Assembly (NCBI GenBank): GCA_003240695.1
Contig: QFNC01000041.1
Coordinates: forward strand, 1-20,976
From: Pseudoxanthomonas suwonensis
GTDB lineage: Bacteria > Pseudomonadota > Gammaproteobacteria > Xanthomonadales > Xanthomonadaceae
Length of the DNA stretch: 20,976 nt
Direction: 5' to 3'
The notes beneath the pieces are model-generated. The model was not told the DNA's origin, did no database searches, and was given only the letters and a program-made list of their open reading frames with translations. Positions within the stretch are counted from its first letter, which is position 1. Each line of letters starts with the position of its first letter. The position numbers and the translations under genes are program-made. Positions 15,826 to 20,976 of this stretch are shown one piece after another.

Positions 15826-16698
15826 ATGCCTGCTGTAGAACCTTCGTTCGAACGGTACAACCTCCCCGTCCATACTCTTGCCGACACGTCTTGTATTACT
15901 AGTGAGTCATTGGGAACAAAGTTTGTTTGTCGGTTCCGGGAATCTTTGCCGGAAGATTTGTATTTTCTGTCCTACCTTCGTCCTGGGGGTATTCTCTTTG
16001 TGACTTTCCACGGAGCCGTTCGGCGCGGGGTTGACACGTACCCTCGGTTCGATAGGGTTGGATCTTTACGCAAAGCGGGCGTTCCGTTTTTAGCTTTTGC
16101 TGACCCGACTATCTCAGTCGACGAGGAGCTGGAGCTTGGATGGTATCTTGGTGGGTCTGGATGGGATCCGAAAGACGCTATTGTTTCAGTTATAGATGCG
16201 GTTAAGACAGCATGTGACGCGAAGGGTGTATGTCTGATTGGTGGTTCCGGCGGCGGATTTGCCGCATTGCGCGTATCGCGAGAAATCCCGCAGTCATTAG
16301 CATTCGTTTTTAACCCTCAAGTACGCTTGCGTGATTACATCCCGCGCGTGAAGGACTTGTACTTCTCAAAGTTATACAGCCGTGACTCGGAAGCCGTCAT
16401 AAACGACAGTCCCGCTGGTCTGTATGATCTTTCGGTGTCATACCAGGGCGGCTGCCATCCCAATTTTGTTTATTTTCTGCAGAATCTTACCGATGTGTCG
16501 CATCTTAAGAACCATTACAAGCCTTTTAAGGACGCGGTTGGCATCTCTGGTATCCATGGTGTGGACCCGACCGGCTCTATTCGCATGGAATTGATCGATT
16601 CCAGTCGCGTTGGGCACAGTCCACCTTCTCCCGAAGAGTTCGATCAACATCTTTCTACGGCCTTAGACTGGTACAAGGATGTCGTGTCCCTGCGGTAG
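15826..16698 (+). CDS. Alpha/beta-hydrolase-like protein, possibly Asp2-like
   Basis: This 290-residue protein has a hydrolase core. A strand leads into ILFVTFHGAV (oxyanion-type HG at 62-63), then VCLIGGSGGGFAALRVS with a nucleophile elbow at Ser141, and a late RVGHSPPSPEEF with candidate catalytic His264; an Asp near 223-247 could complete the triad. The layout recalls hydrolase-fold proteins such as Asp2 of the accessory Sec system, which act on glycan acyl groups. No signal peptide is visible. It follows wecB after 163 bases and shares the lower GC of that block. An acyl or acetyl modification of the polysaccharide is a plausible role. The fold assignment is fairly sure; the substrate is not. 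Confidence 0.72.
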   Translation: MPAVEPSFERYNLPVHTLADTSCITSESLGTKFVCRFRESLPEDLYFLSYLRPGGILFVTFHGAVRRGVDTYPRFDRVGSLRKAGVPFLAFADPTISVDEELELGWYLGGSGWDPKDAIVSVIDAVKTACDAKGVCLIGGSGGGFAALRVSREIPQSLAFVFNPQVRLRDYIPRVKDLYFSKLYSRDSEAVINDSPAGLYDLSVSYQGGCHPNFVYFLQNLTDVSHLKNHYKPFKDAVGISGIHGVDPTGSIRMELIDSSRVGHSPPSPEEFDQHLSTALDWYKDVVSLR

Positions 16699-16721
16699 GT
16701 CGCCTGCTCGCGGTTGTAAAG

Positions 16722-17149
16722 GGGCTCTTCGCAGATGAGGGTGTAGAAGCTGACGGCGCGGCGGTGTTGGGATCGAAGTCGAGGTCTCCCGAGGATGGAA
16801 GTTCTCACACTGCCCATCCGGAAGACCTCGACGTGCACGACGCTACCTTCACTCGCCCTGACCTGACCACGTTCCGTTGGGCAACGGCTCGAGCCCGACC
16901 GCGCGGTGATCGCTTGCCGCGTCGTCGAGCTCGACCAGTGGTGCCGTCGCTGCGGCTGCGAAGGGGTTCCGCGGGACACGGTGGTCCGGCGGCTTGCGCA
17001 CGAACCGCTCGGGTGGCGACCCACGACCCTGGAGGTCGTCGTGCGTCGCTACCGCTGCACCGACTGCTGCCATGTATGGCGACAGGACACCAGCCTGGCG
17101 GCCGAACCACGGGCGAAGCTGTCGCGCCGCGGGCTGCGCTGGGCACTAG
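16722..17149 (+). mobile_element. ISL3-family element, left part
   Basis: GGGCTCTTCGCAGATGAGGG at 16722-16741 has the GGCTCTTC start typical of actinobacterial ISL3 left ends. The transposase start and zinc-ribbon region follow. The element ends abruptly at 17149, where an IS21-family element begins. The hydrolase gene stops 23 bases to the left, so this end marks the border of the polysaccharide locus. Confidence 0.75.
16833..17149 (+). pseudogene. ISL3-family transposase, N-terminal part, frameshifted
   Basis: From GTG 16833 the frame reads VHDATFTRPDLTTF, the usual start of this transposase group. Sense then continues in another frame from about 16877 as VGQRLEPDRAVIACRVVE, CRRCGCEG and RYRCTDCCHVW (zinc-binding Cys pairs), then EPRAKLSRRGLRWAL. 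A short deletion of roughly 25-30 bases near 16874-16878 would explain both the shift and the missing residues. The gene is interrupted at 17149; the sense resumes at 19732. No DDE domain is left. Confidence 0.8.
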
Positions 17150-17169
17150 TGAGTATTCGTAGTCGTGGG
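17150..17169 (+). repeat. IS21 element end, istB side
   Basis: TGAGTATTCG starts the element. Against the inverted other end, 13 of the first 20 bases match (TGA-TATTCG and TGGG). A second shared box, GGGGACCGCCGATCG at 17190-17204, matches inverted 19700-19714 at 13 of 15 positions; IS21 elements often carry such repeated transposase sites. Confidence 0.7.
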
Positions 17170-17262
17170 AGCCACCGAATCTTGCTCTTGGGGACCGCCG
17201 ATCGTGCCGACGGGGGCCAGTAGCCGCCGCGGTGGGGACCACTGGCTCCCGCCGGCATCGGG

Positions 17263-18009
17263 TCACTGGGGCAGTGCGGTGTGTTCTCGCATGTTCCTGT
17301 CGCCGGTGTCGATCCAGATCGTGTTGTGCACGATGCGGTCCATGATCGCATCGGCGTGGACTGCTCCACCGAGCCGGGCGTGCCAGTCCTTCTTCGGGTA
17401 CTGGGTGCAGAACACGGTCGAGCCGGTGTCATAGCGGCGCTCGAGCAGTTCCAGCAGCATCGAACGCATTCCCTCGTCAGGATGGTCCAGCAGCCACTCG
17501 TCGATCACCAGCAGCGAGAACGTGGAGTACTTCCGCAGGAACTTCGTCTGGCCCTGCGGCTTGTCCTTTGCCAGGGCCCAGGCCTCTTCGAGGTCGGGCA
17601 TTCGGATGTAGTGGGCTCGGAGCCGGTGCTGGCAGGCCTGCTTCGCCAGCGCGCAGCCGAGGTAGGACTTCCCTGAGCCGGTGAAGCCCTGGAAGACCAC
17701 GTTCTGTTGCCGCTGGATGAAGGAGCAGGTTGCCAGTTGCGCGATCACGTTCCGGTTCAGTCCCCGTTCCTCGACCAGATCCAGCCGCCGCAGGTCCGCT
17801 CCGGGATAACGCAGCCCCGCCCGGCGGATCAGACCCTCGACCTTTCCATGATTGAAGATGGAATGCGCCTCGTCCACGATCAGCTGGAGCCGTTCCTGGA
17901 ACGACATCCCCAGCACGTGAGCCTCATCCTGGGCATCGATCGCGTCCAGCAGCGCGGTCGCGCCCATCTCGCGCAGCTTCCGCTTCGTGTCGTTATCGAT
18001 CACGCTCAC
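17263..18009 (-). CDS. istB: IS21-family helper ATPase IstB
   Basis: This AAA+ ATPase of 248 residues assists IstA in transposition and target choice. Walker A GFTGSGKS is at 108-115 and Walker B LLVIDE at about 166-171. The C-terminus includes the usual STVFCTQYPKKDWHARLGG and HADAIMDRIVHNTIWI. The GTG start at 18009 overlaps the istA stop as GTGA, so it is translationally coupled; an internal GTG two codons later is less likely. Length is normal and nothing is broken. Confidence 0.93.
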   Translation of the reverse strand: MSVIDNDTKRKLREMGATALLDAIDAQDEAHVLGMSFQERLQLIVDEAHSIFNHGKVEGLIRRAGLRYPGADLRRLDLVEERGLNRNVIAQLATCSFIQRQQNVVFQGFTGSGKSYLGCALAKQACQHRLRAHYIRMPDLEEAWALAKDKPQGQTKFLRKYSTFSLLVIDEWLLDHPDEGMRSMLLELLERRYDTGSTVFCTQYPKKDWHARLGGAVHADAIMDRIVHNTIWIDTGDRNMREHTALPQ

Positions 18010-19568
18010 CGGACACCTCCGGCGTAGTAGTCGGCGCCACGGACGTATCCGCCGTCTTCCGCGGGTTCCTCGCGGGGTGGACGCAGGGCGGCGACCTTGT
18101 CCTGCCCGGTGGCCAAGATCGGGTGCAGATGCGCATAGCGCGGTGAACGGACCCGTCCCGTCAGCGCGAGTGCGCAGGCCGCCTCGACCCGATCTACGGA
18201 GAAGCGGCGAGAGAGCCGTAGCACCGCCAACGCGGGATCCAGGCCCTGTTCCACGATCGGCACGGACTCGAAGATCCGCTGGATCACGATCACCGTGGCC
18301 GGCCCGACCCGATCTGCCCACGCCCGCACCCTCTGCGCGTCCCAGGCCTGGAAACGCTCGCCCGCAGGTAGGTCCGCGTCGTTGGTGCGGTACTCATTGC
18401 TCGCGGTCTCCGGGAGCAGCAGGTGACTGGTCAGTCGCTGGCTGCCCTGATAGATCTCCAGCGTCCGGGCCGTGATGCGCAGATCGACCTTCGCGCCGAT
18501 GTGCGCGAACGGCGCGGAGTAGAAGTTCCGCGCGAACGTGACGTGCCCGTTCCTGCCCACTCGTCGTCCGTAGTGCCATGTCGAGATCTCGTAGGGCACC
18601 GCCGGCAGCGGCGTCAGCAGCGGCCGCTCCTCCGCGTCGAACACGCTGGCGCGGGATCCGGGCCGCTTCTGGAACGGCTCCGCGTTATAGGCCTCCATCC
18701 GCTGCCCGATGGCGGCTGCAAGTTCGGGCAGGGACGTGAATCGCTGATCCCGCAGCCCGGCGATGACCCAGGTCGCGACGTGCGCGACGGTGTTCTCCAC
18801 GCTCGCCTTGTCTTTCGGTTTCCGCACCCTCCCCGGGAGCACCGCCGCCGAGTAATGCGCTGCCATCTCGCGATACGCATCGTTCAGGACGATCTCGCCC
18901 TCGCGGGGGTGCTTCACCACACCGGTCTTGAGGTTGTCCGGAACGATCCTCGGGACCGTCCCGCCCAGCGCCTCGAACATCGCTACGTGCGCTCGCAGCC
19001 AGGACTCCTGGCGCATATCCAGCGCCGGGAAGCAGAACGCGTAACGAGAAAAAGGCAGGCAGGCAACGAACAAGAACACCTTCGAGACCTCGCCGGTGAC
19101 CGGATCGGCCAGCTCCATCGTGGGGCCGGACCAGTCGACCTCCACGCTCTGGCCGGCCTTGTGACCGACTCTCGAAGCGGCACCGGTGACCATGACGTGG
19201 TGCTGGTAGGTGCGGCAAAACCGGTCATACCCCATCGCCGGATCCCCAGCCGCCGTGGTCGCGTCGAAGTACTCGCCGTGCAACAGCTTCAGCGTCACGC
19301 CGACCCTGGCCATCTCTCGATGGACCTGTTCCCAGTCCGGCTGTGCGAACACGCTCTCGTGCTCACCCCGGCCCGGGAACAACCGGGCATACACCTGCTC
19401 ATCGGCGACGTCCGCGATATCGCCCCACCCGATCCCTGCAGCGTCAGCGGCCTCGAACACCGCCCTGACGGACTTGCGGGACATGCCCTGCGAGGACGAA
19501 ATCGCTCGCCCCGACAGACCTTCTGCGCGCAGCTGGAGCACCAGCTTCGCCCTGATCTTCCGTACCAT
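18006..19568 (-). CDS. istA: IS21-family transposase IstA
   Basis: This DDE transposase of 520 residues has an N-terminal helix-turn-helix (about 8-40). The catalytic residues are visible as Asp145 in VEVDWSG, Asp211 in IVPDNLKTG and Glu258 in KDKASVENTV. The C-terminal domain is complete (NFYSAPFAHIGAKVDLRI and on). ATG 19568 has AAGGAG with a spacing of 9 bases, but that site lies in a hairpin arm (see 19577-19617). The element appears capable of movement. Confidence 0.94.
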   Translation of the reverse strand: MVRKIRAKLVLQLRAEGLSGRAISSSQGMSRKSVRAVFEAADAAGIGWGDIADVADEQVYARLFPGRGEHESVFAQPDWEQVHREMARVGVTLKLLHGEYFDATTAAGDPAMGYDRFCRTYQHHVMVTGAASRVGHKAGQSVEVDWSGPTMELADPVTGEVSKVFLFVACLPFSRYAFCFPALDMRQESWLRAHVAMFEALGGTVPRIVPDNLKTGVVKHPREGEIVLNDAYREMAAHYSAAVLPGRVRKPKDKASVENTVAHVATWVIAGLRDQRFTSLPELAAAIGQRMEAYNAEPFQKRPGSRASVFDAEERPLLTPLPAVPYEISTWHYGRRVGRNGHVTFARNFYSAPFAHIGAKVDLRITARTLEIYQGSQRLTSHLLLPETASNEYRTNDADLPAGERFQAWDAQRVRAWADRVGPATVIVIQRIFESVPIVEQGLDPALAVLRLSRRFSVDRVEAACALALTGRVRSPRYAHLHPILATGQDKVAALRPPREEPAEDGGYVRGADYYAGGVR

Positions 19569-19576
19569 TCCAGATT

Positions 19577-19617
19577 GCTCCTTCCGCCGCGTGCCCTATA
19601 CACACGGCGGAAGGAGC
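19577..19617 (-). promoter_or_regulatory. Hairpin enclosing the istA ribosome site
   Basis: GCTCCTTCCGCCG (19577-19589) and CGGCGGAAGGAGC (19605-19617) are perfect 13-base inverted copies; after one mismatch three more pairs (GTG/CAC) close a 7-base loop. In the minus-strand message the second arm carries GGAAGGAG, the ribosome site of istA, 9 bases before its ATG. The minus-strand loop reads TATAGGG, so a -10 element may lie between the arms, although no -35 was recognised. Transcripts from outside would hide the site, whereas transcripts starting within the hairpin would not. Confidence 0.7.
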
Positions 19618-19711
19618 GTAGACAGAGCGGCCCCCAACGACACCACTGGTGGTCCCGAACGACGCCACCGCTACGGCAGCGACGTGGCACCCGAACCCTC
19701 GATCAGCGGAC

Positions 19712-19731
19712 CCCAGCGAGGCGAATATTCA
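19712..19731 (-). repeat. IS21 element end, istA side
   Basis: On the minus strand this end begins TGAATATTCGCCTCGCTGGG and is the partner of the end at 17150. The inner GGGGTCCGCTGATCG box (19700-19714) repeats the arrangement seen at the other end. Confidence 0.7.
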
Positions 19732-19830
19732 CCCGCGTCGCCGAGGGGCTCGGGGTCGCGTGGAACACCGCCAACCTCGCCGTCCTGGCCGAGGGCAAGC
19801 GCGTCCTGATCGACGACGAGCACAGGTTCG
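19732..19830 (+). pseudogene. ISL3-family transposase, middle fragment
   Basis: The frame reads RVAEGLGVAWNTANLAVLAE and continues GKRVLIDDEHRF, the stretch that follows the zinc-ribbon region in the same ISL3 transposase. It starts at the IS21 border and loses homology after the TTC at about 19827-19829, where the IS3 element takes over. The catalytic part of the transposase and the right ISL3 end are absent from the window. Confidence 0.8.
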
Positions 19831-20754
19831 GGCCGCGGTGGCGGTCTGAGGGGCGTGCTGACGGACCCGGTGGTCCGTCTCGATCTCGGTGGGGGTGCGG
19901 TGGTCGAGCTTGCCGTGGAGGCGGTCGGTATTGAACCAGTGGACCCAGTCGGCGGTGGCCGGCTCGACGTCCTCGATGCCGTTCCAGGGCCCATCGAGAA
20001 AGATCAGTTCGTGCTTGTAGAGTGAGTTCAGTGCCTCGGCCATCGCGTTATCGTACGAATCTCCCTTCGAGCCGACAGAAGCGACAACTTCGGCTTCCTC
20101 CAGCGCCTGCGAGTATTTGATGGCGCGGTATTGAACTCCGCGGTCGCTATGATGTATCAATCCACTCACGTCTTGGCCAGCTTTCCGACGGTTCCAGAAT
20201 CCCATGTTAAGCGCGTCGAGGGCCAGATCGGTATAGAGCCGCGTCGAGGTTTGCCAGCCGACGATCATTCGTGAGAACACGTCGAGCACGAAGGCGACGT
20301 ATACCCATCCCGACCTGGTGGGCACATAGGTGATGTCCGCTACCCATAGCTGATTCGGGGCGGTCGCGGTGAATTCCCGCTGGACGAGGTCCAAGGGGCG
20401 GCCGGTCTCCGGGGCCGGCTTCGTGGTGCGCGGGTACTTGCCCCGTACGGTGCCGCGGATGCCGAGGGAACGGCACAGTCGCTCGACTCTGCCCTTGCCG
20501 ACCGCGATGCCCTCGCGGACGAGCTGCGCATGAATCTTCCGGATCCCGTAGACCCGCATTCGTGGATGAGAATGAATGCGCATAATCTCCTTCGATAATT
20601 CGGCATCACGAACACTGCGAGCCGAGGGAGGTCGGCTGCGGGCCGCATAGTAGGTCTGCGGGGCGATCTTCACATCGAGCTCTTTGGTGAGAACTCGGCA
20701 GATCGGTTCGATCCCCCACGTGTCTTTTTGTTCGTCGATGTAGGCGACGATCAC
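19831..20754 (-). CDS. IS3-family transposase, orfB (DDE part)
   Basis: This is an integrase-type catalytic protein. From GTG 20754 the catalytic triad is Asp140 in LWVADITYV, Asp204 in IHHSDRGVQY and Glu240 in DNAMAEALNSLYKHEL, with the family ending FNTDRLHGKLDHRTPTEIE. An N-terminal HTH_21-like part is present at about 45-100. No stop codon occurs at the expected end after RQHAPQTATAA; the frame runs into the antisense of the ISL3 remnant as far as 19729. It is probably produced as a fusion with orfA by a -1 frameshift. Confidence 0.88.
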
Positions 20755-20976
20755 TTCTGTGGGCGGTCGAACTCCGCCGCGAAAAAAGCCGTCGCGGACT
20801 TCAGGATCTCGTTCGAGCGGCGCAGCTCACGGTTCTCCGCCTCCAACTGACGAATCCGCGTTTCGGCGTCCACCGCCTCGGTCGGGATGTCTGCGGCTTC
20901 TGCCTTGCTGACCCAGTTCCGCAGCGCTTCCTTGTGCACGTTCGTCTGCTTCGCGATCCGCGCGATCGCGCCGATG
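20751..20976 (-). CDS. IS3-family transposase, orfA (DNA-binding part), incomplete
   Basis: The frame is open to the window edge and lacks its start. Visible sequence runs from IGAIARIAKQTNVHKEALRNW through a leucine-zipper-like ETRIRQLEAENRELRRSNEIL to ATAFFAAEFDRPQK and stop. The helix-turn-helix and zipper match IS3 OrfA proteins. Its last codons overlap the start of orfB by four bases. Confidence 0.88.
   Translation of the reverse strand, partial: IGAIARIAKQTNVHKEALRNWVSKAEAADIPTEAVDAETRIRQLEAENRELRRSNEILKSATAFFAAEFDRPQK
20781..20787 (-). promoter_or_regulatory. Candidate -1 frameshift site of the IS3 element
   Basis: On the minus strand the heptamer T TTT TTC lies in the orfA frame (codons Ala-Phe-Phe). 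Slipping back one base enters the orfB frame, which is open from there as FRGGVRPPTEVIVAYIDEQK without a stop. This is the form expected for production of the OrfAB transposase. Confidence 0.7.

Larger units (their letters stand above)
17150..19731 (-). mobile_element. Complete IS21-family element inserted in the ISL3 transposase
   Basis: This 2582-base element carries intact istA and istB on the minus strand and is bounded by TG...CA ends that form inverted repeats. It splits the ISL3 transposase: GLRWAL ends directly before 17150 and RVAEGLGVAWNTAN starts directly after 19731. A target duplication is not visible (left flank GGCACTAG, right flank CCCGCGTC) and about 10 transposase codons seem to be missing between the flanks, which suggests a later deletion or recombination. 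Confidence 0.85.
19831..20976 (-). mobile_element. IS3-family element, cut by the right window edge
   Basis: Minus-strand orfA and orfB overlap in the -1 arrangement typical of the family. The downstream end lies between 19831 and about 19849: TGAGGGGCG at 19847 could be the TG terminus, but the orfB frame remains plausible up to 19831. The other end is outside the window. Confidence 0.8.

Noticed and set aside
18423..19934. A 503-codon plus-strand open frame
   Set aside because: Most of it is antisense to intact istA; only its last part coincides with the ISL3 remnant, annotated separately.

Overview
The window is high-GC DNA with actinobacterial features: strong Shine-Dalgarno sites, frequent GTG starts, and genes coupled by GTGA or ATGA overlaps. 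The protein types (paired PAS/HisKA kinases, a UDP-ManNAc dehydrogenase, and ISL3, IS21 and IS3 elements of actinobacterial style) suggest a member of the Micrococcales, perhaps Brachybacterium or a relative. The genus is an inference, not something the sequence proves.

Positions 1-4830 are a scrap yard. Three different fragments of related PAS/HisKA/HATPase histidine kinases lie here: one lost its 3' end, one lost its 5' end, and one lost its 5' end and most of its ATPase domain. A minus-strand piece of an RmlD-type dTDP-4-dehydrorhamnose reductase abuts the third kinase back to back, and an unrecognised minus-strand fragment follows. Two genes look intact: a Fic-domain AMP-transferase-like protein (minus strand, with a palindrome just upstream) and a 150-residue helical protein of unknown function.

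Positions 4877-16698 look like a cell-envelope polysaccharide locus. A DUF6270-like protein is transcribed away from a two-domain glycosyltransferase followed by a membrane-anchored GH79-like glycosidase. Next comes an overlapping run: wecC (UDP-ManNAc dehydrogenase), a small two-helix membrane/coiled-coil protein, a large two-domain glycosyltransferase, a gene of unknown function, and wecB (UDP-GlcNAc 2-epimerase). A separate alpha/beta-hydrolase-like gene closes the locus. WecB and WecC together would make UDP-ManNAcA, so the product is probably a ManNAcA-containing wall polysaccharide. Base composition falls sharply right after wecC (36 G+C of 60 at 9661-9720; 26 of 60 at 11041-11100), so the second part of the operon appears to have been exchanged as a block. 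WecB has no ATG, GTG or TTG at the place the protein family requires; an ATT codon at 14598 fits instead.

Positions 16722-20976 are nested insertion sequences. An ISL3-family element, already frameshifted, is split by a complete IS21-family element (istA and istB intact, 17150-19731), and its 3' remnant is cut off by an IS3-family element that leaves the window at the right edge. Upstream of istA is a perfect 13-bp inverted repeat whose promoter-distal arm contains the istA ribosome binding site. This looks like a built-in block on translation of read-through transcripts.

No tRNA, rRNA or CRISPR array was seen. The most unusual items are the possible istA read-through switch, the wecB start, the kinase fragment cluster, and the low-GC glycosyltransferase block.
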